Source: JAHDVS01 sp964370985 (GTDB lineage: Bacteria; Actinomycetota; Thermoleophilia; Gaiellales; Gaiellaceae). Taken from it: a stretch of DNA of 64,000 bases. The notes beneath the pieces were generated by a model, which worked only from the letters and a program-made list of their open reading frames with translations, was not told the DNA's origin and did not search any database. Made by a program: the position numbers and the translations under genes. The stretch lies in the NCBI GenBank assembly GCA_964370985.1, contig CAYJLE010000006.1, positions 43,453 to 107,452 of the forward strand, in the 5' to 3' direction. Of the stretch, positions 40,518 through 49,622 are shown piece after piece. Within the stretch, counting starts at the first letter, position 1. Every line of letters starts with the position of its first letter.

Positions 40518-43358
40518 TTGAGGCAAACCGCACGACACTGGCCCGCCCGGCCGAGGCCTCGCGTGGCGCTGAAGCTGCTCGCCGGCTTCGCTGCCGTGCT
40601 CGTTGTCACTGGCCTGGTGGGCTGGATCGGGCTCCACGCCGCCGGTGACGCCGGCGACCGGGCCGAGCGGATCGTCGAGCGCGCGGTCGCGGGCTCGAAC
40701 CTGCTCGGGGAGCTCGGGTCCCGCACCGGGCACGCGCGACAGCAGGCGCTCCTGCACGCGCTCGCGGACACGCCGGCGATGCGGTCGGAGATCGAGGCAG
40801 AGATCGCGCTCCACGACGCGGCGGTGGCCGGGGCGCTTCACGAGCTCGAGCTGCTCTCGGCGGACACTCCCGCCAAGCTCGCCGGGCTCGAGCGGGTGCG
40901 GATCGCGTGGCAGCGCTACACGGCTGCCCGGGACGAGCTGACGATCGAGGCGGGCAGGAGCGGTCGCAGGGACGAGGCCCAGATCGCCGCGCAGGGCAGA
41001 GTCGGGGATCTGTTCGCGGAGGTCGAGGCCGAGATCGCCGGGTTGATGGCGGTCAACGAGGGGGCAGCGGCCGCCCGGGTCGCGGAGATCGACGACGCGA
41101 ACGACCGGGCCCGGCGCTGGGCGCTCCTGGCGATCGGCGGCGGGATCCTGCTCGGCGCCGCGGTCGCGCTCGGGGTGGCCCGGCACGTGGCGGGCGGGAT
41201 CCGGCGCGTCACGGACGCGGCCCGGCGGATCGAGGCGGGCGAGCTCGGCCACCGCGTCGAGACGAGCGCGCGCGACGAGCTCGGCGAGCTGGCCGCGAGC
41301 TTCAACGCGACCGCCCGCAAGCTCGAGACCCAGGCGAGGACGAAGGCACTCGTCGCGGGCCTCGGCGAGGCGGCCCTGGAACAGGGGAGGCTCGACGAGA
41401 TCTTCGAGACCGCGGTCCGCGGCGTAGCCGCTGCGCTCGGAGTCGAGTACGTGAAGGTGCTCGAGCTCCTGCCCGGGGGCGAGGAGCTCTTGCTCCGCGC
41501 CGGCGTGGGCTGGCAGGAGGGGGCGGTGGGAAGTGCCACGGTGGCGGCGGGCGCGGGGTCCCAGGCCGGATACACCCTTGCCCGCGGCGAGCCCGTCGTG
41601 ACCAAGGATCTCAGCAGCGAGAGCCGGTTCGAGCTCCCCGAATTGCTCGAGCGGCACGGCGTCAGAAGCGGAGCCAGCGTGACGATCTCCGGTTCGAACG
41701 GTGTCCCGTTCGGCGTGCTCGGTGTCCATTCCCGATCTCCGAGGGCCTATTCGCGCGACGAGGTCGACCTGCTCGAGGAGGTGGCGGAGGTGCTCGGCGC
41801 CGCCGTGCGGCGGCAGCGGGCGGAGCAGGCGCTCCGCGCGAGCGAGGCGAGCCTGCGCCAGGCGCAGGCGATCGCGCACGTCGGGAGCTGGGAGCGCCGG
41901 TTCGGGCCCGACGCCGTGGCGTGGTCGGACGAGACCTACCGGATCTACGGGTACGAGCCCAGGGAGATTCCGGTCGACACGGAGCTCGTCGAGGCCCGCG
42001 TCCACGCCGATGACCGCGAATTCGTGCGCGACGCGGTCGACGGAGCCCGCTACGACGGCCAGGCCTACGACATCGAGTTCCGGGTGGTGCGCCCGGACGG
42101 CAGCCAGCGGGTCGTGCGCGAGCGGGGCGAGCATGCCAGGGCCGAGGTGGTTCGCGGCACCGTGCAGGACGTGACCGAGCGCCGCCAGCTCGAGCAGCAG
42201 CTGCGACAGTCGCAGAAGCTCGAGGCGATCGGCCGGCTCGCCGGAGGGATCGCCCACGACTTCAACAACATCCTGACCGCGATCACGGGCTACGCCGAGC
42301 TCGCGCTCGACCGGATCAGCCCGGACGACCCCCTGCGAGCCGACTGCGAGGAGATCCGTGCCGCAGCCGAACGCGCCGCCGGCCTGACCCGCCAGCTGCT
42401 CGCGTTCAGCCGCCGCCAGGTGCTCCAGCCGAAGCTCACCGATCTCGGGGAGCTGGTCGGACGGACGGTCGGCATGCTGGGCCGTCTGGTCGGCGAGGAC
42501 GTCGAGATCGAGACCCATATCGACGCCGATCTTGCCCCCGTGCTCGTCGACCCGACGCAGCTCGAGCAGGTGCTCCTGAACCTGGCCGTCAACGCGCGCG
42601 AGGCGATGCCGGCGGGCGGGAAGTTGACGATCGAGGCGGCGGGCGTCGAGCTCGATGACGGCTACGCGCTCGGCCACGCGGAGGTCGAGCCGGGCGCGTA
42701 CGTGCTGCTCACGGTCAGCGACACGGGCGTCGGCATGGACGAGCAGACGAGAAGCCGGATCTTCGAGCCCTTCTACACGACCAAGGAGACGGGCACCGGG
42801 CTCGGGCTCGCGACCGTCTACGGCATCGTCGGGCAGTCCGGGGGGCACGTGTTCGTCTACTCCGAGCCCGGGCGCGGGACGACGTTCAAGATCTACCTGC
42901 CGGTCGCGCGCGGGGAGGCGGCGGCGGACGACCCGGAGGCGCCGGAGCCCTCGCGGCTGACCGGGTCGGAGACGATCCTGCTCGTCGAGGACGACGACGC
43001 GCTGCGCCGGCTCGCCTGCAGGATGCTGCGCCGCAGCGGCTACACGGTGCTCGAGGCGCGCGACGCGCGCGAGGGCGAGCGCGTGAGCCGGGAGTACCGT
43101 GCGGGAATCGACCTCCTCGTCACCGACGTCGTCCTCCCGGGCGAGACGGGCCGCGAGCTGGCCGCGCGCCTGGCGGCGGCGCGGCCGGGGCTGCGCGTCC
43201 TCTTCATCTCGGGCTACACGGAGAACGCGATCGCCCACCACGGCGTGCTCGACCCCGACGTCGACCTGCTCGAGAAGCCGTTCAGCCCGGAGGCGCTGCT
43301 GCGGCGGGTGCGCCGGCGCCTCGACGCGCCGGCGACCGGGGCGCCCGGCCGGGATTAG
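40518..43358 (+). CDS. Hybrid sensor histidine kinase (HAMP-GAF-PAS-HisKA-HATPase-REC)
   Basis: 946 aa. Transmembrane helix at about 17-39, a helical extracellular sensor, second helix at about 201-222, HAMP (about 222-275), GAF (about 285-440), PAS (about 445-565), HisKA with phospho-acceptor His580 in GGIAHDFNN, HATPase with NLAVNAREA, DTGVGMD and GTGLGLATVYGIV, and a C-terminal receiver with Asp870 in LLVTDVVLPG. The HisKA and ATPase are of the HWE-unlike, PAS-linked group common in deltaproteobacteria and actinobacteria. The start is TTG 40518: TACGGT (40506-40511) ends 6 nt before it and no ATG or GTG is near. No cognate regulator is adjacent. The last 4 nt overlap the convergent hydratase. 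Confidence 0.92.
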   Translation: MRQTARHWPARPRPRVALKLLAGFAAVLVVTGLVGWIGLHAAGDAGDRAERIVERAVAGSNLLGELGSRTGHARQQALLHALADTPAMRSEIEAEIALHDAAVAGALHELELLSADTPAKLAGLERVRIAWQRYTAARDELTIEAGRSGRRDEAQIAAQGRVGDLFAEVEAEIAGLMAVNEGAAAARVAEIDDANDRARRWALLAIGGGILLGAAVALGVARHVAGGIRRVTDAARRIEAGELGHRVETSARDELGELAASFNATARKLETQARTKALVAGLGEAALEQGRLDEIFETAVRGVAAALGVEYVKVLELLPGGEELLLRAGVGWQEGAVGSATVAAGAGSQAGYTLARGEPVVTKDLSSESRFELPELLERHGVRSGASVTISGSNGVPFGVLGVHSRSPRAYSRDEVDLLEEVAEVLGAAVRRQRAEQALRASEASLRQAQAIAHVGSWERRFGPDAVAWSDETYRIYGYEPREIPVDTELVEARVHADDREFVRDAVDGARYDGQAYDIEFRVVRPDGSQRVVRERGEHARAEVVRGTVQDVTERRQLEQQLRQSQKLEAIGRLAGGIAHDFNNILTAITGYAELALDRISPDDPLRADCEEIRAAAERAAGLTRQLLAFSRRQVLQPKLTDLGELVGRTVGMLGRLVGEDVEIETHIDADLAPVLVDPTQLEQVLLNLAVNAREAMPAGGKLTIEAAGVELDDGYALGHAEVEPGAYVLLTVSDTGVGMDEQTRSRIFEPFYTTKETGTGLGLATVYGIVGQSGGHVFVYSEPGRGTTFKIYLPVARGEAAADDPEAPEPSRLTGSETILLVEDDDALRRLACRMLRRSGYTVLEARDAREGERVSREYRAGIDLLVTDVVLPGETGRELAARLAAARPGLRVLFISGYTENAIAHHGVLDPDVDLLEKPFSPEALLRRVRRRLDAPATGAPGRD

Positions 43359-44110
43359 GGCTCGCGCCAGGCGGGGGCGCGCTTCTCGAGGAACGCCCGC
43401 AGCCCCTCCTGGCCCTCGGCGCTCGCTCGACGCTCCGCGATCCGCTGCGCGGTCTCGTCGCCGAGCGGCGCGTCGAGGACGAGCCGCTTGGCGGCGCGGA
43501 CGGCCTCGGGCCCGCCGGCCAGGATCTCGGCGAGCACGCGGTCGCAGGCGGCGGCGAGGTCGGTTGCGACCTCGTGGACGAGCCCGATCCGAAGCGCAGT
43601 CGCCGCGTCGAAGCGCTCTCCGGTCAGGAAGTAGCGGCGTGCAGCCCCGGAACCGATGCGGGCGAGCACGAACGGGGAGATCACGGCCGGGACGATTCCG
43701 AGCTTCACCTCGGTGAACGCGAACAGCGCGTCCTCCGTCGCGAGCGCGATGTCGGCGGCGGCGACGAGGCCGCCAGCGCCGCCGAAGGCGTGTCCCTGGA
43801 CGAGGGCGACGACCGGGGCGGGGCAGCCGTCGATCGTCTCGAGCAGGCGCCGCAGGCGCAGCGCGTCGGCGACGTTCTCCTCGTGGGAGAGCTCGACCGA
43901 GGCCCGCATCCACTCGATGTCCGCCCCCGCCGAGAAGCTCGGGCCGTCGCCCGCGAGCAGGACGGCGCGTGCGTCGCCGACGTCGACGAACGCGTTCGTG
44001 AGCTCCGCGATCACCCCGGCGTCGAACGCGTTGCGCCGCTCGGGGCGGGCGAGCGTCACGCGCAGCACGTGCCCGTCCCGCTCGACTCTGACCGCGCTCA
44101 CCAGCGTCAC
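43355..44110 (-). CDS. Methylglutaconyl-CoA hydratase-like enoyl-CoA hydratase
   Basis: 251 aa crotonase. FSAGADIEWMRASVELSHEEN is characteristic of the AUH/LiuC (methylglutaconyl-CoA hydratase) branch, as are QGHAFGGAGGLVAAADIALA and IGSGAARRYFLTGERFDA. It would hydrate 3-methylglutaconyl-CoA to HMG-CoA in leucine catabolism, immediately after the methylcrotonyl-CoA carboxylase reaction of its upstream neighbour, whose stop is 1 nt away. The assignment to this substrate rests on these signatures plus the operon. Confidence 0.85.
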   Translation of the reverse strand: MTLVSAVRVERDGHVLRVTLARPERRNAFDAGVIAELTNAFVDVGDARAVLLAGDGPSFSAGADIEWMRASVELSHEENVADALRLRRLLETIDGCPAPVVALVQGHAFGGAGGLVAAADIALATEDALFAFTEVKLGIVPAVISPFVLARIGSGAARRYFLTGERFDAATALRIGLVHEVATDLAAACDRVLAEILAGGPEAVRAAKRLVLDAPLGDETAQRIAERRASAEGQEGLRAFLEKRAPAWREP

Positions 44111-44111
44111 C

Positions 44112-45674
44112 TCACATGCGGAAGACGCCGAACGGCGTCTCCGGGATCGGGGCGTTGAGGCTGGCGGAGATCCCGAGCGCGAGCACGCGGCGGGTGTCGA
44201 GGGGGTCGATCACGCCGTCGTCCCACAGACGTGCGGTCGAGTAGTAGGGGCTGCCCTCCCGCTCGTACTTGGCGCGGATCTCGTCCGCGTCGACGTCGCC
44301 GACCATCGACAGTACGATCGCGGCCTGCTCGCCTCCCATCACCGAGATGCGGGCGTTCGGCCACATCCAGAGCTGGCGAGGGGAGTAGGCGCGGCCGCAC
44401 ATGCCGTAGTTGCCGGCGCCGAACGAGCCGCCGGTCACGACGGTGAACTTCGGCACCCGCGCGCAGGCGACGGCGGTGACGAGCTTGGCGCCGTCCTTGG
44501 CGATTCCGCCGGCCTCGTACTCCCGGCCGACCATGAAGCCGGTCACGTTCTGGAGGAAGAGGAGCGGGACGCGCCGCTGGCAGGCGAGCTGAACGAAGTG
44601 GGCGCCCTTGAGCGCGGACTCGGAGAACAGGATCCCGTTGTTGGCGAGGATCCCGACGGGGAAGCCCTCGATGCGGGCGAAGCCGCAGACGAGCGTGTCC
44701 CCGTACAGCGCCTTGAACTCGTGGAAGCGCGACCCGTCGACGAGGCGGGCGATCACCTCGCGGACGTCGTAGAGGACGCGCGTGTCCTCGGGGACGATGC
44801 CGTACAGGTCGGCGGGGTCGTGGATGGGCTCCTCGGGCTGCTCCAGCTCCCACGGCGGCGCCGGCTTGGCCCGGCTCAGGTTGCGGACGATCTGGCGCAC
44901 GAGCGCGAGCGCGTGCTCGTCCGAGGTGGCGTAGTGGTCGGCGACGCCGGACGTGCGCGCGTGGACGTCGGCGCCGCCGAGCTCCTCCGCCGTCACGTCC
45001 TGGCCGGTCGCGGCCTTCACGAGCGGCGGGCCGCCGACGAAGATCGTGCCGGTGCCCCGGACGATCACGGTCTCGTCGGACATGGCCGGGACGTAGGCGC
45101 CGCCGGCGGTGCAGGAGCCCATCACGGCCGCGATCTGCGGGATCCCCTGCGCGGACATGCGGGCCTGGTTGTAGAAGATCCGTCCGAAGTGGTCGCGGTC
45201 GGGGAAGACGTCGGCCTGCAGCGGCAGGAAGGCGCCCCCGGAGTCGACGAGGTAGACGCACGGCAGCCGGTTCTGCTCGGCGACCTCCTGCGCGCGGAGA
45301 TGCTTCTTGACCGTGAGCGGGTAGTAGGTGCCGCCCTTGACGGTCGCGTCGTTCGCGACGATCGCGCATTCCGTCCCCTCGATCGAGCCGATCCCGGTCA
45401 GGATGCCCGCCGAGGGTGCGTCCCCGTCGTAGAGACCGAGCGCGGCGAGGGCGTTCAGCTCGAGGAACGCCGAGTCGGGATCGCAGAGGCGATCGACCCG
45501 CTCCCGGGCGGGCAGCTTCCCTCGGGCCCGGTGTCGCTCGACGGCTCCGGGCGGCCCGCCGCGTGCCACGTCGGCCGTCCGCGCCCGCAGCTCCGACACG
45601 AGCTCCTCCATGCGCGCGCGGTTCTGCTCGAAGGCGGGGGCTGCCCGGTCGGCCCGGGAGTCGAGGATGGCCAC
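44112..45674 (-). CDS. Acyl-CoA carboxylase beta subunit (methylcrotonyl-CoA carboxylase type)
   Basis: 520 aa, full-length carboxyltransferase. RHRARGKLPARERVDRLCDP, LVDSGGAFLPLQADVFPDRDHFGRIFYNQARMSA, GSCTAGGAYVPAMSDE and FLQNVTGFMVGREYEAGGIAKDGAK are strongly of the MCC-beta kind (the FLPLQ and NVTGFMVG phrases). It transfers carboxyl from biotin to 3-methylcrotonyl-CoA. GTG 45674 has TAACGT on the minus strand (45681-45686) 6 nt upstream. With the biotin subunit at 38.8 kb and the hydratase it gives a leucine-degradation set; HMG-CoA lyase is not in the window. Confidence 0.9.
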   Translation of the reverse strand: MAILDSRADRAAPAFEQNRARMEELVSELRARTADVARGGPPGAVERHRARGKLPARERVDRLCDPDSAFLELNALAALGLYDGDAPSAGILTGIGSIEGTECAIVANDATVKGGTYYPLTVKKHLRAQEVAEQNRLPCVYLVDSGGAFLPLQADVFPDRDHFGRIFYNQARMSAQGIPQIAAVMGSCTAGGAYVPAMSDETVIVRGTGTIFVGGPPLVKAATGQDVTAEELGGADVHARTSGVADHYATSDEHALALVRQIVRNLSRAKPAPPWELEQPEEPIHDPADLYGIVPEDTRVLYDVREVIARLVDGSRFHEFKALYGDTLVCGFARIEGFPVGILANNGILFSESALKGAHFVQLACQRRVPLLFLQNVTGFMVGREYEAGGIAKDGAKLVTAVACARVPKFTVVTGGSFGAGNYGMCGRAYSPRQLWMWPNARISVMGGEQAAIVLSMVGDVDADEIRAKYEREGSPYYSTARLWDDGVIDPLDTRRVLALGISASLNAPIPETPFGVFRM

Positions 45675-45686
45675 GAGCGAACGTTA

Positions 45687-45833
45687 TCCGCGCTGCCGTA
45701 CCCCGAAGGGGGTGTGCCCTTACGACTTCCTCACGGATCCGTACAGGTTGCTCACGGAATACGCACCGGAGCTTCGCAGGGCGGTGATTCGCTTCGTCTC
45801 GATGGAACTGATCCTCGGACACGGGAGGTCACG
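45687..45833. promoter_or_regulatory. Upstream region of the second RTX protein
   Basis: 147 nt. It contains CCCCGAAGGGGGTGTGCCCTT (around 45701; 21 nt by position), which can fold and shares CCCGAAGGGG with the hairpin at 13621, and GGGAGG (45823-45828), the Shine-Dalgarno of the next gene. I see no clear -10 for that gene and no ORF. Confidence 0.35.
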
Positions 45834-46352
45834 GTGAAACGGAAATCGTTCATGGCTGTGCTGGTCAGTGTTGGCGCGCTCGCGGTCGTCTCGGCGGCCG
45901 CGGCGGCGGTGATCGTCGGCACCGGCGGCCCGGATACCCTCGTCGGCACCGCCGCTGCCGACCAGATCTACGGCAAGGGCGGGGACGACACCCTCGACGG
46001 GCTCGGCGGCCATGACCTGCTCCGTGGCGACGGCGGCAACGACCGCGCCTGGGGCGGGGATGGCAACGACCGCGTCTCCGGCGGCGGTGGCAACGATCGC
46101 CTGCGTGGGAACGCGGGCAACGACGTCCTCTGGGGTGACGGCGGCAACGACGGTCTCGGCGGCGGCTTTGGCCGCGACGCGCTCTACGGCGGCGGCGGCG
46201 ACGACACGCTGTTCTCACGTGCGGGCGACGGCCAGCCGGACTACGTGAACTGCGGCGGCGGCTACGACCAGGCGTACATCCGCGCCGAGGACACGGCCGT
46301 CGGGTGCGAGGTCGTCAACGTGGTCACGAGCGGGGACGACGAGAGCGTCTGA
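45834..46352 (+). CDS. Secreted RTX-repeat calcium-binding protein
   Basis: 172 aa. A signal peptide (MKRKSFMAVLVSVGALAVVSAAAAA) is followed by a tandem of glycine/aspartate nonapeptides of the GGxGxDxux type (GKGGDDTLDGLGGHDLLRG, GDGGNDRAWGGDGNDRVSG and onward, about residues 45-125) that form a Ca-filled parallel beta-roll. The C-terminus (DYVNCGGGYDQAYIRAEDTAVGCE) has two Cys, as in other actinobacterial small RTX proteins. GTG 45834 has GGGAGG 5 nt upstream. No type I secretion genes are nearby; export should be by Sec. Confidence 0.87.
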   Translation: MKRKSFMAVLVSVGALAVVSAAAAAVIVGTGGPDTLVGTAAADQIYGKGGDDTLDGLGGHDLLRGDGGNDRAWGGDGNDRVSGGGGNDRLRGNAGNDVLWGDGGNDGLGGGFGRDALYGGGGDDTLFSRAGDGQPDYVNCGGGYDQAYIRAEDTAVGCEVVNVVTSGDDESV

Positions 46353-46362
46353 TCCGAGCGGC

Positions 46363-46427
46363 GGGGGGGGGGGGGGGGGGGGGGGGGCCCCGCCCCCCCC
46401 CCCCCCCCCGCCCCCCGCCCGGCGCGG
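46363..46427. other. G25/C17 homopolymer block and contig end before the gap
   Basis: A run of 25 G (46363-46387), then C and G blocks including 17 C (46393-46409), directly before the N run at 46428-46437. This is not plausible genomic sequence; it looks like degraded reads or consensus at a contig end, over what was probably a terminator hairpin. Confidence 0.8.
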
Positions 46428-46437
46428 NNNNNNNNNN
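46428..46437. other. Assembly gap (10 N)
   Basis: Ten N between the poly-G/C block and the nadA terminator region. The true size is unknown; by analogy with the other two gaps the contig ends may overlap. Confidence 0.9.
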
Positions 46438-46455
46438 GGCGGGTCCTGACCCGCC
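46438..46455 (-). terminator. Hairpin at the end of nadBCA, member of a repeat family
   Basis: GGCGGGT (46438-46444), loop CCTG, ACCCGCC (46449-46455), immediately after the nadA stop. The 16-nt string GGGTCCTGACCCGCCC (46441-46456) recurs exactly at 58190-58205. Confidence 0.65.
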
Positions 46456-46456
46456 C

Positions 46457-47410
46457 CTACCCCGTCTGCACCATCCGCTCGAGCGCGAGGCGGGCTCGGG
46501 CCGCGATCTCGTCGGGGACAGTGACCTCGTGGCGCAGGTTGCGCAGCGAGTCGCGCAGCTTCTCGAGCGTGATCATCTTCATGAACCGGCAGATCGCCTC
46601 CTCGGAGACCGCCTCGAAGCGCTTGCCGGGCGCCTCCTTGCGCAACCGGTGCAGGATCCCCGTCTCGGTCGCGACGAGGAAGCGCTGCTTCGGCGAGTCG
46701 TTCGCGAAGCGGATCATGCCCTCCGTCGAGAGGATGTGCGTGGTCTCGTTCCCGAACGCCATGCACTGGCTGGCGCACCCGCACTCCGGGTGCACGAGCA
46801 GCTCCGCGTCGGGCGCGTCGGCCTGCCAGCGCTCGATGTCCGCGGGGCGGATGCCGGCGTGGACGTGGCACTCGCCCAGCCAGATCGTCAGCCGCCGCCC
46901 GGTCACGCGCTCGACCCAGAGGCCGAGGTAGAGGTCGGGCAGGAACAGAATCTCGTGGTCGGCCGGAACCGACTCGACCACCGCCCTTGCGTTCCCCGAG
47001 GTGCAGCAGTAGTCCGACTCGGCTTTCACCTCGGCGCTCGTGTTCACGTAGGAGACGACGACCGCGCCGGGATGCTGGGCTTTCCAGGCGCGCAGCTGCT
47101 CCGCCGTGATCGAGTCCGCGAGCGAGCAGCCCGCGTGGAGGTCGGGCAGGAGCACCGTCTTCTCCGGCGAGAGGATCGCCGCGGTCTCCGCCATGAAGTG
47201 GACGCCGCAGAACGCGATCACGGGCGCATCGGTGCGCGCGCCCTCCCGCGCGAGCCCGAGCGAGTCGCCGACGAAGTCGGCGACGTCCTGCACCTCGGGA
47301 ACCTGGTAGTTGTGGGCGAGGATCACCGCGTCGCGTAGGCGCGCGAGCTCCCGCACCTCCTCCTGGAGCTCCTCGACGGAGCCCGCGATCGCTGTGGGCG
47401 AGACGGTCAC
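46457..47410 (-). CDS. nadA: Quinolinate synthase A
   Basis: 317 aa. Condenses iminoaspartate (from NadB) with dihydroxyacetone phosphate to quinolinate; needs a [4Fe-4S] cluster on three Cys. Seen are LAHNYQVPEVQDVADFVGDSLGLA, DLHAGCSLADSI, ESDYCCTSGNA and HPECGCASQCMAFG, covering the cluster Cys and the substrate loops. GTG 47410 overlaps the nadC stop (GTGA). It is the last gene of nadB-nadC-nadA. Confidence 0.96.
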   Translation of the reverse strand: MTVSPTAIAGSVEELQEEVRELARLRDAVILAHNYQVPEVQDVADFVGDSLGLAREGARTDAPVIAFCGVHFMAETAAILSPEKTVLLPDLHAGCSLADSITAEQLRAWKAQHPGAVVVSYVNTSAEVKAESDYCCTSGNARAVVESVPADHEILFLPDLYLGLWVERVTGRRLTIWLGECHVHAGIRPADIERWQADAPDAELLVHPECGCASQCMAFGNETTHILSTEGMIRFANDSPKQRFLVATETGILHRLRKEAPGKRFEAVSEEAICRFMKMITLEKLRDSLRNLRHEVTVPDEIAARARLALERMVQTG

Positions 47411-48231
47411 GGCATGACCTCCATGGAGACGTCGAGCGCGCGCGCGGAGTGCGTGAGCGCGCCCGCGGAGATGAAGTCGACCCCGGTCTCGGCGATCTCC
47501 CGCACCGTCTGCAGGGAGACGCCGCCCGAGGCCTCGAGCGTGGCGCGGCCGGCGGCGAGGCGAACAGCCTCCGCCAGTCCGGCCGGCGGCATGTTGTCGA
47601 GCAGGATCCGCTCGGCGCCGGCCGCGAGGGCCTCGCGCACCTGGTCGAGCGTGTCGGCCTCGATCTCGACGGGCAGGTCGGGCCGGGCGGCGCGCAGGCG
47701 CTCGACGGCCCCGGCGATACCGCCGAGGAGCGCGAGGTGGTTGTCCTTGACGAGGATCGCGTCGTGTAGGCCGAGCCGGTGGTTGCGACCGCCGCCGCAG
47801 CGGACCGCCTCCTTCTCGAGCGCGCGCAGACCGGGCGTGGTCTTGCGGGTGTCGAGGATCACGGCGCCGGTTCCCTCGACGGCATCGACGAAGCTGCGCG
47901 TCAGCGTCGCGACCCCGCAGAGGCGGCCGAGCAGGTTGAGCGCCGTGCGCTCGCCGGTCAGGAGCGCCCGGGCCGGGCCCTCGAGCCGAGCGATCGCGGC
48001 CGGAACCGCCTCGATCCGGTCGCCGTCGGCAGCGAGCCGCTCGAAGCGGACAGAAGGGTCGAGCTGGGCGAATACCTCCTCGGCCGCGTCGAGGCCGCAG
48101 ACGACGCCCGGCCCCTTCAGCCGGATCTCAGCGCACGCTGCGAGGCCCGGCGGAAGCAGCGCGTCCGTCGTCACGTCGCCAGGACCGACGTCCTCGGCGA
48201 GCGCGGCCCGTACCACCTCGGCGACGTTCAC
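47407..48231 (-). CDS. nadC: Nicotinate-nucleotide pyrophosphorylase (carboxylating)
   Basis: 274 aa. Converts quinolinate and PRPP to nicotinate mononucleotide. LAEDVGPGDVTTDALLP at the N-terminus, LDTRKTTPGLRALEKEAVRCGGGRNHRLGLHDAILVKDNH (about 130-170; the Arg/His/Lys substrate site) and LEASGGVSLQTVREIAETGVDFISAGALTHS are all canonical. Its GTG overlaps the nadB stop and its stop overlaps nadA (both GTGA), so the three are translationally coupled. Confidence 0.96.
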   Translation of the reverse strand: MNVAEVVRAALAEDVGPGDVTTDALLPPGLAACAEIRLKGPGVVCGLDAAEEVFAQLDPSVRFERLAADGDRIEAVPAAIARLEGPARALLTGERTALNLLGRLCGVATLTRSFVDAVEGTGAVILDTRKTTPGLRALEKEAVRCGGGRNHRLGLHDAILVKDNHLALLGGIAGAVERLRAARPDLPVEIEADTLDQVREALAAGAERILLDNMPPAGLAEAVRLAAGRATLEASGGVSLQTVREIAETGVDFISAGALTHSARALDVSMEVMP

Positions 48232-49622
48232 GGCCAGCGCTCGAGCACCGGCTCGCGGCCGGTGCGGTGGACGACGTGGGCGAGCAGCGTGGGGTCCTCG
48301 GCGGGGAAGTCAGCCCGGAAGTGGCTGCCGCGGCTCTCCGCGCGAACAAGTGCGGCCTCGGCGACGAGCCGGGCGAGCAGGTGGGGGGCGGAGCGCAGGC
48401 GCTCGAGTCCGGCGGCGTCGCGGACGAGCCCCGCGTCCTGCCAGAGCGCGTGGCGCAGCTCCGACGTGACGGGCTCCGGAGCCGCAGGCTCGGGGGCGGG
48501 GGAGAGGCGCGGCGGCAGCCCGGGCTCCGCTAGGCCCGCTAGGGCGGCGCGGCGCCCGAACACGAGGCACTCGAGCAGCGAGTTCGACGCGAGCCGGTTC
48601 GCCCCATGCAGGCCGGTGCAGGCGCACTCGCCGGCCGCGTAGAGACCCGGCACCTCCGTGCGCCCGTCGAGATCGGTGCCGATGCCGCCCATCGTGTAGT
48701 GCGCGGCCGGGGTGACCGGGATCGGCGCGGCGGCCGGGTCGAAGCCGGCGTCAGCGAGCTTCTCCATCAACGCGGGGAAGCGGCTTCGGTCGACGGGGCG
48801 GAGGTCGAGCACGACGCTGCCGCGCTCGTCGATCGCGCGCGCGACGACGTCGCGCGGCGCTAGCTCGTCGGTGAACCGCCGCCCCTCGCCGTCCAGGAGC
48901 AGCGCACCCTCGCCGCGCAATGCCTCCGACAGGAGCAGCCCGTTTCCCGCGACGACGGTCGGGTGGAACTGGACGAACTCGAGGTCGGCCAGCGCGGCAC
49001 CGGCCCGGTAGGCCATCACCATGCCCTCGCCGACCGTCCCGAGCGGGTTCGTCGTGCGCTCCCAGAGGGCCGCCATGCCCCCGGTCGAGAGCACGACCGC
49101 GCGCCCGGCAACGGTCCCGGAGTCAGTCTGCACGCCGACGCAGCGGCCGCTGTCCGTCCAGAGCCCTGCGACCCGGCGGTCGAGGACGTCGATGCCCGGA
49201 TGGTCGAGAACCCGCCCGGCGAGCACGCGCGCGATCCGCTCGCCGGTGGCGCCGCCGCCCGCGTGGACGATTCGCCGGCGGGAGTGACCGCCCTCCAAGC
49301 CGAGCCCCGGGTCGAACTCGACCCCGAGGTCGACCAGGTCGACGATGCGCGCCGCGGCCTCGCGCGTCAGCACCTCGGTCGCGGCCGGGCTCGAGAGCCC
49401 GCGGCCGGCGCGCAGCGTGTCCTCCGCGTGGAGCGCGGGGGAGTCGTCGGCGCCGAGCGCCGCTGCGACGCCGCCCTGGGCGTGCCAGCTCGACGCGGCT
49501 CGGGGCGAGCCGCGCGAGATGACCGCCACCCGGCCCTCGCCCGCGGCGCAGAGCGCTGCGAACAGGCCGGCGATCCCGCCGCCGACGACGACGAGATCGT
49601 AGCGAGGCTCTCCGCGTGTCAT
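48228..49622 (-). CDS. nadB: L-aspartate oxidase
   Basis: 464 aa. FAD site VVVGGGIAGLFAALCAAGEG near the N-terminus, SSWHAQGGVAAALG, HAGGGATGERIARVL, FVQFHPTVV and HYTMGGIGTDLDGRTEVPGLYAAGECACTGLHGANRLASNSLLE identify the NadB/SdhA family; the nad context settles it. It oxidises aspartate to iminoaspartate. ATG 49622 overlaps the stop of a 4-codon leaderless ORF at 49633, and AGGAG directly abuts the ATG, too close for normal use. Confidence 0.95.
   Translation of the reverse strand: MTRGEPRYDLVVVGGGIAGLFAALCAAGEGRVAVISRGSPRAASSWHAQGGVAAALGADDSPALHAEDTLRAGRGLSSPAATEVLTREAAARIVDLVDLGVEFDPGLGLEGGHSRRRIVHAGGGATGERIARVLAGRVLDHPGIDVLDRRVAGLWTDSGRCVGVQTDSGTVAGRAVVLSTGGMAALWERTTNPLGTVGEGMVMAYRAGAALADLEFVQFHPTVVAGNGLLLSEALRGEGALLLDGEGRRFTDELAPRDVVARAIDERGSVVLDLRPVDRSRFPALMEKLADAGFDPAAAPIPVTPAAHYTMGGIGTDLDGRTEVPGLYAAGECACTGLHGANRLASNSLLECLVFGRRAALAGLAEPGLPPRLSPAPEPAAPEPVTSELRHALWQDAGLVRDAAGLERLRSAPHLLARLVAEAALVRAESRGSHFRADFPAEDPTLLAHVVHRTGREPVLERWP

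Noticed and set aside
46363..46427. G25 and C17 runs as a G-quadruplex or regulatory element
   Set aside because: They abut an N gap and resemble the artefacts in trpD and the adenosyltransferase; more likely consensus error.
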